A stretch of DNA of 64,000 bases from Marinifilum sp965230805 (GTDB lineage Bacteria > Bacteroidota > Bacteroidia > Bacteroidales > Marinifilaceae). The position numbers and the translations under genes were made by a program. The notes under the pieces were generated by a model. That model ran no database searches. It was given only the letters and a program-made list of their open reading frames with translations, and was not told the DNA's origin. Location of the stretch: contig NZ_OZ246019.1 of assembly GCF_965230805.1 (NCBI RefSeq), positions 682,001 through 746,000 of the forward strand, read 5' to 3'. Positions within the stretch are counted from its first letter, which is position 1. The number at the start of each line of letters is the position of its first letter. Shown one piece after another: positions 8,661-17,552 of this stretch.

Positions 8661-9479
8661 ATGATAGAAAATATCCCAAATATTAAACATGCCGATAGCG
8701 GTAACTTTTTTCTTTTGGCCGGACCTTGTGCTATTGAGGGCGAAGAAATCGCTATGAGAATAGCAGAAAGAGTTGTTGAAATTACCAATAAGCTTGAAAT
8801 TCCTTACATCTTTAAAGGCTCTTACAGAAAGGCTAATCGTTCCAGATTGGATTCTTTTTCTGGAATTGGCGATGAAAAAGCATTGAAAATCCTAAAGAAA
8901 GTAAGCGATACCTTTGGTGTTCCAACGGTTACCGACATTCACAGCGCTGAAGAGGCTGCCATGGCTGCCGAATATGTTGATGTTTTGCAAATTCCTGCAT
9001 TCCTATGCCGTCAAACCGATTTGTTAGTAGCAGCTGCAAAAACAGGCAAGTTTGTAAATATCAAAAAAGGTCAGTTCTTAGCAGCCGAGTCAATGAAGTT
9101 TGCTGTAAACAAAGTACGCGAATCGGGAAACGAAAAAGTGGTTCTTACCGACAGAGGCAATATGTTTGGATATCAGGACATGATTGTAGATTACCGAGGT
9201 ATTCCTGTAATGCAAGAAAACAATTGTCCTGTGGTATTAGACATCACGCACTCTTTGCAACAGCCAAATCAGGCAGGAGGAGTAACCGGTGGACGTCCGG
9301 AACTAATTGAAACAGTTGCAAAAGCTGGTATTGCTGTTGGTGCTGATGGTATCTTTATCGAAACTCATCCTGATCCTGCCAATGCAAAATCGGATGGAGC
9401 AAACATGCTGCACTTGGATTATTTGGAAGATTTACTTACCAAACTTGTTGCGATCAGAAAAACGATCAATCAATTCTAA
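8661..9479 (+). CDS. kdsA: 3-deoxy-8-phosphooctulonate (KDO-8-P) synthase
   Basis: The 272-aa enzyme condenses phosphoenolpyruvate with arabinose-5-phosphate to KDO-8-phosphate, the first committed step of KDO for lipid A core. Family signatures are LLAGPCAIEG near the N-terminus, IFKGSYRKANRSRLDSFSGIG, TDIHSAEEA, the IPAFLCRQTDLL loop, KKGQFLAA and DVTHSLQQPN-like DITHSLQQPNQAGGVTGGRPE. The chosen ATG (8661) gives normal length. The open frame reaching back to 8586 overlaps the rarA end and is not needed. N-terminal Cys (GPC) and the lack of further metal ligands need structural comparison to say metal-dependent or not. Cytoplasmic; probably transcribed from its own promoter. Confidence 0.95.
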   Translation: MIENIPNIKHADSGNFFLLAGPCAIEGEEIAMRIAERVVEITNKLEIPYIFKGSYRKANRSRLDSFSGIGDEKALKILKKVSDTFGVPTVTDIHSAEEAAMAAEYVDVLQIPAFLCRQTDLLVAAAKTGKFVNIKKGQFLAAESMKFAVNKVRESGNEKVVLTDRGNMFGYQDMIVDYRGIPVMQENNCPVVLDITHSLQQPNQAGGVTGGRPELIETVAKAGIAVGADGIFIETHPDPANAKSDGANMLHLDYLEDLLTKLVAIRKTINQF

Positions 9480-9520
9480 TATCAGTATTTCCACGACATA
9501 GGTTACATTCTATTGTACTT

Positions 9521-9545
9521 TTGAGTTTATTCTTCGTTAAAAAAT
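9521..9545 (+). repeat. Copy of a short dispersed motif (GAGTTTATTCTTYGTTAAAA)
   Basis: GAGTTTATTCTTCGTTAAAA here recurs with one change in inverted orientation around 19094-19117 and in decayed form around 54480-54500. There is no coding sense. It looks like part of another degenerate interspersed repeat. Confidence 0.4.
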
Positions 9546-9592
9546 TATATACAGAAACAAGGAATGCCTTCAGATGGAGTGAAAGCCTAAAT

Positions 9593-9859
9593 AACGTGAG
9601 TTCGACGTAAAATTCTATCCACAGAAAGTTATATTTGCGATAGATTTGCATTAAAAATTTGGAAAGAATAGCGGGCTATTTTGAGGAATTTTTAATGTGA
9701 AGATGTCGTAAAGAGAACTTTCCATTATGTGTTTGCCTGCTTTCGGCATAAATTTCCTCAAATCTTCTTGAAATATCCCGATATTCCTTCGAAAATTTGA
9801 GAAAATTTCTACTCAAAATCAGATCAAACTGTGAACGAATTTTACCTCGAACTCACGTT
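9593..9859 (+). mobile_element. Copy C of the ~267-bp AACGTGAG element
   Basis: The 267-bp unit is bounded by AACGTGAGTTCGACGTAAAA and CGAACTCACGTT and flanked by perfect AAAT duplications at 9589-9592 and 9860-9863. Both internal hairpins are intact. It sits between the converging ends of kdsA and the hydrogenase operon, upstream of their shared terminator. Confidence 0.92.
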
Positions 9860-9893
9860 AAATATCAAATTGAACCAGAGAATATACAAAACA

Positions 9894-9919
9894 AAAGATC
9901 CGGCTAAAACCGGATCTTT
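9894..9919. terminator. Bidirectional terminator between kdsA and hndD
   Basis: Perfect 10-bp arms AAAGATCCGG / CCGGATCTTT enclose a 6-nt loop. T-rich tails are present on both strands, serving both converging transcripts. Confidence 0.85.
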
Positions 9920-9980
9920 CTTTAAATACAGAATTGCATTTTTTATTAATCTGAGTTAGATTAAAATTTTTGAATTCAGC

Positions 9981-11771
9981 TTAGTACTGTTCACGTTTTA
10001 CATAGCTTGTATGAAGCAGTTTATGAGATTTATGACTTAAAGGTTCTTCTAAGAAATCTCTATAGATCTGAACAATTTCAGGATTCTCATGAGATTTTCT
10101 TATAGGCAAATCAGAATCTTCATCATAGATCGCCTTCATTCTCTTGAGTCGAACCTCATCGTCAACCGGATATGGTTGGCCTCCTCCACCAAGGCAACCT
10201 CCCGGACAAGCCATTATTTCTACGAAGTGATAGAATCTTTCTCCATTCTTAATATCATCCATTAATCGATGAGCATTTTCCAATCCGTTGGTAATGGCAC
10301 ATTTCAATTCTACTCCTTCCAGGAACTTCCAATCATCAACAGTTCCTTCGATTTTTATAGAAGCCTCTTTTACTCCATCAAGACCACGAACAGGAAGAAT
10401 ATCAAGATTTTCGAATGGAACTTCTCGTCCGGTAATGATTTCATAAGCTGTTCGAAGAGCCGCTTCCATAACACCACCTGTTGCTCCAAAAATAATACCG
10501 GCACCCGAACCTGTTCCCATAATTGAATCGTAGGATTCATCATTTAATTTTTCAAATTCGATACCTGCTTGTCGAATCATTACAGCCAATTCGCGAGTAG
10601 TTAGAACGTAATCCACATCCTTATAACCACTATCCTTCATTTCAGGACGATTGGCTTCGTACTTTTTAGCGGTACATGGCATAATAGATACCGAAACAAT
10701 ATTTTGAGGTTCGATACCAATATTTTTAGCGTAATAAGTTTTTGCCAATGCACCAAACATTTGTTGTGGCGACTTACAAGTTGAAAGATTCGGCAAATAC
10801 TCAGGGTATTTATGCTCGATGTATTTCACCCAACCAGGAGAACAAGAAGTTGCCATTGGCAATGCAACATCAGGATCATCTTCCACCAATGCTCTCTTTA
10901 ATCTTGTTAATAACTCAGTACCTTCTTCCATAATGGTAAGATCGGCTGTAAAATCGGTATCCAAAACAGAATCGAAACCTAAACGACGAAGAGCAGAAAC
11001 CATTTTACCCGTTACACGAGTACCAGCGCCAAATCCTAGTTCTTCTCCAAGGCCAATTCGTACAGCCGGAGCCGTTTGTACCACCACATGTGTTTCAGGA
11101 TCAGCAATGGCATCCCAAACTTTTTCTACATATGATTTTTCGGTTAAAGCACCTGTAGGACAATGAACGATACATTGACCACAATTGGTGCATACTACCT
11201 CATCAAGAGCTCTGTCGAATACTGTGGAGATTTTCATCTCGGAACCTTTGTGCGCTACTGCAATGGCACCTACACTTTGTATTTCGGCACATGTGCGAAC
11301 GCAACGCTGACAACGAATACATTTCGAATCATCTTTTTCGATGGCTGGAGAAATTCTATCCACAGTGTAATTCTTATCAGGCACCAAATCAATAAAATCC
11401 TGATTGGTAATTTGATATTCTGCTGCAAGTTCCTGTAATTCACAATGCCCGTTACGATAGCATTTGGTACACTCTTCATTGTGTTCGGTAAGCAATAACT
11501 CAATAATATGCTTGCGACAGTTTCGAACTTTTAATGTATTGGTATTGATCTCCATACCTTCTGAAACAGGCATGGCGCATGATGCTACAAGTTTGTTATT
11601 TCCAACTTGTTCTACTACACAAACCCTGCAGTTACCTGCAACGCAAAGGTCTTTGTGATAGCATAAAGTTGGTATTTTAATATGGAGTTTTTCAGCTGCT
11701 TCGAGAATGGTTTTTCCCTCTTCTACACTAACAGCTATTCCATTGATTGTTAAATTTACCATGTTTGACAT
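9981..11771 (-). CDS. hndD: [FeFe] hydrogenase catalytic subunit (HndD/HydA type)
   Basis: This 596-aa protein carries, in order, a [2Fe-2S] ferredoxin domain (C37, C48, C51, C65), a His-Cys3 [4Fe-4S] site (H97, C101, C104, C110) and two [4Fe-4S] clusters (C151/154/157/161 and C194/197/200/204). The H-cluster domain has L1 ATSCSPGW (C310), L2 MPCTAKK (C366) and L3 EIMACPGGCLGGGGQP (C522, C526). It makes or oxidises H2. With the two upstream genes it forms a trimeric NAD(P)-linked, probably electron-bifurcating hydrogenase disposing of fermentation reductant. L1 has Ser where the classical motif has a second Cys. It is the last gene of the operon, 46 bp after hndC. Maturases HydEFG are not in the window. 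Confidence 0.95.
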   Translation of the reverse strand: MSNMVNLTINGIAVSVEEGKTILEAAEKLHIKIPTLCYHKDLCVAGNCRVCVVEQVGNNKLVASCAMPVSEGMEINTNTLKVRNCRKHIIELLLTEHNEECTKCYRNGHCELQELAAEYQITNQDFIDLVPDKNYTVDRISPAIEKDDSKCIRCQRCVRTCAEIQSVGAIAVAHKGSEMKISTVFDRALDEVVCTNCGQCIVHCPTGALTEKSYVEKVWDAIADPETHVVVQTAPAVRIGLGEELGFGAGTRVTGKMVSALRRLGFDSVLDTDFTADLTIMEEGTELLTRLKRALVEDDPDVALPMATSCSPGWVKYIEHKYPEYLPNLSTCKSPQQMFGALAKTYYAKNIGIEPQNIVSVSIMPCTAKKYEANRPEMKDSGYKDVDYVLTTRELAVMIRQAGIEFEKLNDESYDSIMGTGSGAGIIFGATGGVMEAALRTAYEIITGREVPFENLDILPVRGLDGVKEASIKIEGTVDDWKFLEGVELKCAITNGLENAHRLMDDIKNGERFYHFVEIMACPGGCLGGGGQPYPVDDEVRLKRMKAIYDEDSDLPIRKSHENPEIVQIYRDFLEEPLSHKSHKLLHTSYVKREQY

Positions 11772-11817
11772 ATCAAAATTCTTTTTAATGGTTTAAATAA
11801 TTTGGAATTAGCTCTAA

Positions 11818-13005
11818 CTAGTAAATCATCTCCTCACGGAAATTTTCTACAATTGAAGAGAATGAATTAGCCACTGACTGGCCCAAACCACATTTTGCGG
11901 TCAGCTTCATTGTATCAGTTAGTTTAAGTAAATGATCTAAATAAGAGGCTGGTTTTTCGCCACGCTTCACGGCCTTAATACCTTTTAAAAGCTGTTGACA
12001 ACCCACTCTGCATGGGGTACATTGTCCACAAGATTCCTCCTCGAAGAAATCCAAATAGTTATTCAGCACATTATACATGGAACGAGAGCTGTTAAAAATC
12101 ATCATCGATCCTCCTGTAGGCAAAGAAATACCCGTTAGTTTTCCTTGATATCCAATTGTTGTTTTTACAAAACGCTTGCGAGGCACAAGAAAACCTGATG
12201 CCCCACCAACTTGTACTGCCTTTGTATCACCATCACCAAAATCTTCTACAAAGTCTTGAACAGTCATACCAAGTTCAAGCTCGTAAATTCCAGGTATTGG
12301 AGTATCGCCTGAAACCGAAAATACTTTTGAACCGCGAGAGTCTTTTACTCCCAATTCGCGGAATTTTTTTGCACCATATTTTAAAATCGTATATGAATGT
12401 GCCAATGTTTCAACATTGTTGATTACAGTTGGCTTGTCCATATAACCTTTCTCTGTTGGAAATGGAGGCTTATTTCTAGGCTCCCCACGTTTGCCTTCCA
12501 TAGATTCGAATAAAGCACTCTCCTCACCACAGATATATGCACCACTTCCCATGAAAATATCCACACGAAAATCCAAACCTAGTTCATCCAATATATCATG
12601 AAACTTTCTTAATTCCTTTTTAAGGTCAGGAACCAAGAATCTGTATTCTCCTCTTAAATAAATGTAGCCTTTTTTTGCGCCAATAATTTTTGCACAAACA
12701 GCCATACCCGATAGCACTTTATGAGGAACTCTGGTAAGAATTTCCCTGTCTTTAAAAGTTCCGGGTTCGCCTTCGTCGGCATTACAAATCACAAATTTTT
12801 CTTCTTCTTTTTGCTCGGCAGTTAATTTCCACTTTAAACCTGTTGGAAATCCTGCTCCCCCTCTACCCTTGAGACCGGAATTAACCATCTCATTTATTAC
12901 TTCTTGATTGGACCTTGCCAATGCATTTCTTAGAATCTCTTTACAATCTTGCTCATTTTTAAAGATAAGATCGATTCTATGAAGATGTTTTTTAGTTGTT
13001 GTCAT
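11818..13005 (-). CDS. hndC: NuoF-like flavoprotein subunit of the trimeric [FeFe] hydrogenase
   Basis: The 395-aa protein corresponds to the NuoF core. The NADH-binding glycine-rich loop is GLKGRGGAGFPTG (44-56), the FMN segment is around ICNADEGEPGTFKDRE and GAYICGEESALFESMEG, and the C-terminal [4Fe-4S] ligands are ESCGQCTPCRVGC plus a later KCGLGQS. It should oxidise or reduce NAD(P)H and pass electrons to HndD. Compared with HndC/HydB from well-studied bifurcating enzymes it is short. It lacks the N-terminal thioredoxin-like [2Fe-2S] domain and the C-terminal two-cluster ferredoxin domain. It lies between hndA (38 bp upstream) and hndD (46 bp downstream), clearly one operon. Confidence 0.93.
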   Translation of the reverse strand: MTTTKKHLHRIDLIFKNEQDCKEILRNALARSNQEVINEMVNSGLKGRGGAGFPTGLKWKLTAEQKEEEKFVICNADEGEPGTFKDREILTRVPHKVLSGMAVCAKIIGAKKGYIYLRGEYRFLVPDLKKELRKFHDILDELGLDFRVDIFMGSGAYICGEESALFESMEGKRGEPRNKPPFPTEKGYMDKPTVINNVETLAHSYTILKYGAKKFRELGVKDSRGSKVFSVSGDTPIPGIYELELGMTVQDFVEDFGDGDTKAVQVGGASGFLVPRKRFVKTTIGYQGKLTGISLPTGGSMMIFNSSRSMYNVLNNYLDFFEEESCGQCTPCRVGCQQLLKGIKAVKRGEKPASYLDHLLKLTDTMKLTAKCGLGQSVANSFSSIVENFREEMIY

Positions 13006-13043
13006 ACCTCAGGGTATTTAGAATGTTAGTTTGCTTTCAAATA

Positions 13044-13511
13044 TTAATTTTCTTCCCGATACTCACGTAGAATATCAACTACCGATTCCGGTGTTAATTC
13101 GGTATAAACCTCATCGTTAACCAACATTGCCGGAGCCTTGTGACACCATCCTAAACAGTTGGTTTGAAGAATGGTAAATTTTTTATCCACGGTAGTTTCG
13201 CCCACCTTAATTTTTAAGAAGTTCTCTATTGCTTGTATGATTTGGTTTTTACCTTTCATTGCACAAGTAATTGTTTTGCATACTCGAATTACATACTTAC
13301 CGCGTGTTTCTGTGTCCAGAAACGAATAAAAAGTAGCCGTTCCGTAAACATCAGCAGCAGGTATGCTCATCTCTTTGGCAATCTTTAATATTGCCTCTTC
13401 GGATAGGTATCTTTCCTGATCGATTACTCCCTGAAGAATTGGAAGTAAATTATTGCGATCCGTACCATGTTTGGCAACTAAATCATGCACTAATTTCTCT
13501 TGAAAATCCAT
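13044..13511 (-). CDS. hndA: NuoE-like [2Fe-2S] subunit of the trimeric hydrogenase
   Basis: The 155-aa thioredoxin-fold ferredoxin is the first gene of the hydrogenase operon. An N-terminal helical segment (KHGTDRNNLLPILQGVIDQ) precedes the thioredoxin-like domain. The four cluster ligands are in VCKTITCAMKG and TNCLGWCHKAPAM. The length matches NuoE/HndA. It relays electrons between the flavoprotein and the catalytic subunit. The 367 bp upstream (13512-13878) contain A/T-rich sequence with the terminator of the ThrE pair at its far end. No clear promoter consensus was found. Confidence 0.93.
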   Translation of the reverse strand: MDFQEKLVHDLVAKHGTDRNNLLPILQGVIDQERYLSEEAILKIAKEMSIPAADVYGTATFYSFLDTETRGKYVIRVCKTITCAMKGKNQIIQAIENFLKIKVGETTVDKKFTILQTNCLGWCHKAPAMLVNDEVYTELTPESVVDILREYREEN

Positions 13512-13807
13512 ACACTGTAGTTTTAAGGGTTAATATTAATAGAGTTTCACTTTGAATATAAAAAAATTAAAGAAAATTTTCTCTATTAGTTCAAAAAACC
13601 TTAATTGCCAATCCTTTACCAAACCACAAAAAAACAAAGCTTAACTTAACAAGTCCGCAACTTCTAAACACTAGCAAACAAAAGGCATTTAGAAATTTTT
13701 CCTTATAAATTTTTTTTAATACGTTCAACATAAAGTGCCGTACAACACATTTAATTTGAATTTAGACTTCTTTTAAAGAAGTAAATAACATGACAAAACT
13801 CATTAAA

Positions 13808-13836
13808 AAAGCCTTCAGCAGATTTGCGAAGGCTTT
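13808..13836 (-). terminator. Terminator of the ThrE-like gene pair
   Basis: AAAGCCTTC / GAAGGCTTT arms with an A-run on the plus strand before the stem give a U-tract on the minus transcript that ends at 13879. The stem sequence is shared with the butyrate kinase terminator at 19225-19247. Confidence 0.8.
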
Positions 13837-13878
13837 ATTTTTTAATGCTTTAAGCTTTTACTCCGGTATTACCATATT

Positions 13879-14373
13879 TTAAAATTTATCCTTTTGAATA
13901 TAGTGCACTGAGTTTTTTCTAAATAGAAGGTATGGCGAACTAATCCCGATTGCCAAAAAACACAATATAAATAATGCTTTTATTCCATTGGAACAGATAT
14001 CTGAAAGCAAATTGACAAATTCCGTTTCGCTGAACTCATTACTATCAACAAGTTTTACAAAACCAATCATCATACGGTACAGAAAAATTCCTGGCACCAT
14101 TGGTATTACAGACGGAATTGCGATGGTTAAAGGTGGCTTTTTAATGTAAAGTGCAAAATAATAGCTTAAAAACCCGACAAATATTGCACCCAAAAAGGAT
14201 GTAATAATCATATCCAAATCGAAAAGCAATCCTCCAATTTTAATAAAAATGCCAACAGCACCTAGAAAAAAAATCGTTAACAAAGAAGAACGATCCGTAT
14301 TAAATAGAATGGCAAAACCAATTGCCGCAGTTCCTCCGGCCAAAGCTTTTAATGCCAAGTATATATAGTCCAT
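13879..14373 (-). CDS. Threonine/serine exporter family protein, small (ThrE_2/DUF3815) subunit
   Basis: The 164-aa integral membrane protein has about five hydrophobic segments, including an N-terminal LALKALAGGTAAIGFAILF and the conserved TIAIPSVIPMVPGIFLYRMM. This matches the C-terminal half of ThrE amino-acid exporters (DUF3815). The large half is encoded just upstream with a 3-bp gap, so the exporter is split into two genes, as is common in Bacteroidota and Firmicutes. The inferred role is proton-driven efflux of threonine or serine. The substrate is not proven by sequence. Confidence 0.85.
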   Translation of the reverse strand: MDYIYLALKALAGGTAAIGFAILFNTDRSSLLTIFFLGAVGIFIKIGGLLFDLDMIITSFLGAIFVGFLSYYFALYIKKPPLTIAIPSVIPMVPGIFLYRMMIGFVKLVDSNEFSETEFVNLLSDICSNGIKALFILCFLAIGISSPYLLFRKNSVHYIQKDKF

Positions 14374-14376
14374 ATT

Positions 14377-15150
14377 TTAGAAATTGAATATTAGTATTGA
14401 ACAAATCATCCCTATTGCGATCATAAAGGAAATCACCAAACCATTGATAAGCCGAATCATCCCATTCAACAGGTTTCCATCAATAAAATCGGTAAACGAA
14501 TTGATTAATGGAACTCCCGGAATAAGAAACAATACTGAAGTTGCAAATCCCTGCTCTAAGCCCGCTTCCGGCAAAAAAAACCTGAAAGTCCCAGCTGTTA
14601 GGGTTGCTCCAAATGCTGCCAAATACACACACATATATGGGTTCAAATGAATCCGTGTTGCTTCCTGCCTTACAAAAAGACCAATAAATGTGGCTATAAA
14701 GCAAATAGCCATTGAAAAAGGATTTCCTCCTGTAAGAAAACAAAAACTGGAGCCAGCCAAGGAAACAGCACTTAAAACAATAATTCTATGATAGTGTGGA
14801 GTATTGGCAAGTGTGTTGAGCTCACTGTTAATGCGGCTCAATTCCCATCTACAGCTTTCGACACTCATGCTCATTCTGCTGATGCCAGAAACAATTTTGA
14901 AATTAACCCCAGGAGAGGCGGTTCGTTTTACGCTGTTAAAAACAGGCTCTTCTTGTTGGTTTAATAGTGTTAAAATGATGGCTCTATGAGTAATTAGTAC
15001 ATTAACATGCATGTTAAAAGAGCATGCAATTCGTTGCAAAATTATTCTAATACGAGCAGTACAAGCGCCTGAACTTTGCAACATTGAACCAATTCTCAGT
15101 AAAATCATCCCAATTTCCTGAATATCGTTTTTATTCTGATTGGTTTTCAT
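14377..15150 (-). CDS. Threonine/serine exporter family protein, large (ThrE/DUF1212) subunit
   Basis: The protein is 257 aa from the ATG at 15150 (MKTNQNKNDIQEIGMILLRIG). An in-frame extension to 15225 adds an unlikely Cys-rich leader and is rejected. The soluble N-terminal ~110 residues carry the family pattern GxMLQSSGACTARIRxxLxRIA and TASPGVNF. About five transmembrane helices follow (SAVSLAGSSFCFLTGG, VLFLIPGVPLINSFTDFIDG). The VPGxPLxNxxxD-type motif is typical of this family. It forms a presumed heteromeric exporter with the downstream gene. Confidence 0.87.
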   Translation of the reverse strand: MKTNQNKNDIQEIGMILLRIGSMLQSSGACTARIRIILQRIACSFNMHVNVLITHRAIILTLLNQQEEPVFNSVKRTASPGVNFKIVSGISRMSMSVESCRWELSRINSELNTLANTPHYHRIIVLSAVSLAGSSFCFLTGGNPFSMAICFIATFIGLFVRQEATRIHLNPYMCVYLAAFGATLTAGTFRFFLPEAGLEQGFATSVLFLIPGVPLINSFTDFIDGNLLNGMIRLINGLVISFMIAIGMICSILIFNF

Positions 15151-15569
15151 AGAGTATATAATAGAACATTTGTATTTAAAATTAAAAAGCCGACATATAC
15201 ATAAAACGCTAGTAATAGATTGCATTATCGAAATTGCCCGATTGAAGTAAATTGTACCAATTTGTTTCTAAAATGTAGTAAGTTGCTTTGCACTTAGAAT
15301 ACTTTTTAAAAAACTCCCGAATCGATTTTGATACAGGTTATGGCTTGTTACATGCGAAGGGCATAATTATTAAAAGGATGCAATTGGTATTATTTATACG
15401 TTTTTTGGCTTTCAATAAACCGACCACAAATTTAATGTATTTTACACTTTGTTATCAATTTTTGTCCTTTATAAAATTCCAGATTTTGCCAGAAGAAAAA
15501 TAAGCTATCTGTTATCTAAAAAAGTACCTGATTCGAACCGACCAAGCTTGCAGAAACACCTAGGGCTTT
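15151..15569. other. A/T-rich intergenic stretch with no recognised gene
   Basis: This stretch lies between the ThrE pair and the 42-bp tandem repeat. It contains only short frames without homology or start signals that I would trust. Confidence 0.5.
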
Positions 15570-15972
15570 CCGATTTCAGGCGGAAGCGATTTTTAATCCC
15601 AAAAACCCTTTCCGATTTCAGGCGGAAGCGATTTTTAATCCCAAAAACCCTTTCCGATTTCAGGCGGAAGCGATTTTTAATCCCAAAAACCCCCTCCGAT
15701 TTCAGGCGGAAGCGATTTTTAATCCCAAAAACCCCCTCCGATTTCAGGCGGAAGCGATTTTTAATCCCAAAAACCCCCTCCGATTTCAGGCAGAAGCGAT
15801 TTTTAATCCCAAAAACCCTCTCCGATTTCAGGCGGAAGCGATTTTTAATCCCAAAAACCCCCTCCGATTTCAGGCGGAAGCGATTTTTAATCCTAAAAAC
15901 CCTCTCCGATTTCAGGCTGAGGCGATTTTTAATCCCAAAAACCCCCTCCGATTTCAGGCGGAGGAGGTTCCT
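15570..15972. repeat. 42-bp minisatellite, ten units
   Basis: Nine full units and one partial unit of a 42-bp repeat begin CCGATTTCAGGCGGAAGCGA and include TTTTTAATCCCAAAAACCC. Unit starts fall exactly every 42 bp from 15570 to 15948. Units differ at a few positions (CTT/CCC before the next unit, one CAGAAG, last units GGCTGAGG and GGCGGAGG). There are no spacers, so it is not CRISPR. As 42 is a multiple of three it reads as a 14-residue repeat (SDFRRKRFLIPKT-L/P), but no credible gene surrounds it. It ends 18 bp from the 3' end of the S41 peptidase gene. Confidence 0.95.
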
Positions 15973-15989
15973 GGCAATACTGTTATTTA

Positions 15990-17552
15990 TTAGTTACCAG
16001 TCATTTCAAGTATTTTCAACAGCTCTGAATTCGGATCAAAGTCATATTTCTTATAGTCCTCCCAGTTCATTTCATGATCCGGTCTTAGTATTTGCGCTGA
16101 TTGTGAATTTTCCTCGAATAATATTTGCTTAGAATTTGAGAGACTTCCGCGTATTTTTGTCTCTGGTAAGCTTACATTTGTTGTTTCCATAAATGCAATA
16201 CCGGCCTGTCTTGAAGCCACTCCAAAAATTGTTGTTCTTCCAAGTCTTTTTAAGAAATAGATAAAATGATATGCAGCACTAAAAGTCTTGGCCGAACATA
16301 AAACAAAAATTTTAACATCAGTCATCGGTTTAGTTTTTTTCAAATATTCAGCCCCAAACCCATTGTAACCACTTCTGACCATTTTCTTTTTCTGCTCAAA
16401 AGATAAATTTGGATTTATATTACCGAAACTACCAAATGTGTAATCTCCGATTTTAAAGTTTGAGTAGTAGGTTTGATTAAAATCTTCAATTGTGCTAAAT
16501 CCTATTTTTTGCAGATATAATGGAGAAATTCTTCTTATCATTTCAGCACCAAAATCAAAGTTTAAATACTTTTTACCATAAAGAACATATAATAATGGAT
16601 TTACAATAGGTGTCATCCCTCCACTATTTTCTCGTAAATCAATGATAAGGTATTTTGAGTTCTTTTCTCTCATTTCTTTCGACAACTTATAAAACTGCTC
16701 GTAAAGTGAAGGGATTCTTAAGATATCTTGTTCAATATCTCCGGATTGTTTTTCGTTTAAATAGTTATATGCCCAATTTAAATTGCCCTGAATCCAGTCT
16801 GGAGAATTTTTGTAGGTATTTTGTACAACTTCTCGACTCAAAATACTATTCCAAGCTAAATATCCAATGTTCTTATTTTTACCAATCATCGAATAATAGA
16901 GTAAGCCATTATCGTTTTCGAACTCAATCTTTGATTTTTTATCAAGATATTTCACCTGCTCAGTTTTGTATGAAATTATTTCGGAATCACCATTGTTAAA
17001 CTTTAATTTTAAGCTGTTTGAACTTTCAAAAAATTTAAGAGAGAGTTGATAATCTGCAATGATTTTAATTAGGTTGTAATATTCTCCCGAAATGTTTTCT
17101 GATGGCAAAAACGATTTTGCTTTTTTTCTCCAAGTATCAATTTCTATGTCATTAATTTGAACAATTGGTTTTCCAATCAGGTTTTTATATTCCTTGATTG
17201 TATTATTAATAAAAACTTTGTCAGATGAAACTTTAAATTGCATTGGAAAATATTTTTGCTCAATATTCTCAGATTTGTTAAAATACAAGTTCGTATGACC
17301 ATCATTTAATTTTGAAAGAAACTGATTTATTAAAATAACAAACTCGTCATTTGTTAATGAATCGGTAATTCTATTTTTGAATTTTTCCTTTTCTTTAAAA
17401 AAGCCAATTCTTCCACCAAATCCGGTATATGGATCAGGATGCGTTTCAATCAGTTTTTCTATGAAATATTCAAAATCGGACAAATATGGATTCTCCTGTC
17501 CATTTGATATTGTGCTTATTAAAAGCAGAAGAATTATCAGATAATTTCTCAT
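15990..17552 (-). CDS. Secreted S41-family (C-terminal-processing-like) serine peptidase
   Basis: The 520-aa protein has a signal peptide (MRNYLIILLLLISTISNGQ). The S41 signature regions are present: LIIDLRENSGGMTP, then FVLCSAKTFSAAYHFIYFLKR, which holds the nucleophile Ser, and a downstream SRQAG loop. There is no classical PDZ domain that I can recognise. The N-terminal region resembles Bacteroidota S41 proteins that begin with a small helical bundle. The likely role is degrading or processing exported proteins. Its stop codon is only 18 bp from a 42-bp minisatellite, so any terminator there has been displaced. The AT content is high, like its surroundings. Confidence 0.8.
   Translation of the reverse strand: MRNYLIILLLLISTISNGQENPYLSDFEYFIEKLIETHPDPYTGFGGRIGFFKEKEKFKNRITDSLTNDEFVILINQFLSKLNDGHTNLYFNKSENIEQKYFPMQFKVSSDKVFINNTIKEYKNLIGKPIVQINDIEIDTWRKKAKSFLPSENISGEYYNLIKIIADYQLSLKFFESSNSLKLKFNNGDSEIISYKTEQVKYLDKKSKIEFENDNGLLYYSMIGKNKNIGYLAWNSILSREVVQNTYKNSPDWIQGNLNWAYNYLNEKQSGDIEQDILRIPSLYEQFYKLSKEMREKNSKYLIIDLRENSGGMTPIVNPLLYVLYGKKYLNFDFGAEMIRRISPLYLQKIGFSTIEDFNQTYYSNFKIGDYTFGSFGNINPNLSFEQKKKMVRSGYNGFGAEYLKKTKPMTDVKIFVLCSAKTFSAAYHFIYFLKRLGRTTIFGVASRQAGIAFMETTNVSLPETKIRGSLSNSKQILFEENSQSAQILRPDHEMNWEDYKKYDFDPNSELLKILEMTGN

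Noticed and set aside
8525..8788. Minus-strand frame across the rarA/kdsA junction
   Set aside because: Shadow of two confirmed genes on the plus strand.
15520..15565. tRNA-like TTCGAACC stretch
   Set aside because: No acceptor, D or anticodon arms can be drawn around it.
15570..15972. CRISPR array
   Set aside because: Units are contiguous with no unique spacers, and no cas genes are present.
15449..16132. Open frame of 227 codons encoding SDFRRKRFLIPKT repeats
   Set aside because: It is simply the 42-bp minisatellite read in an open frame. It has no signal, no homologous flanks, and overlaps the 3' end of a well-supported gene on the other strand.
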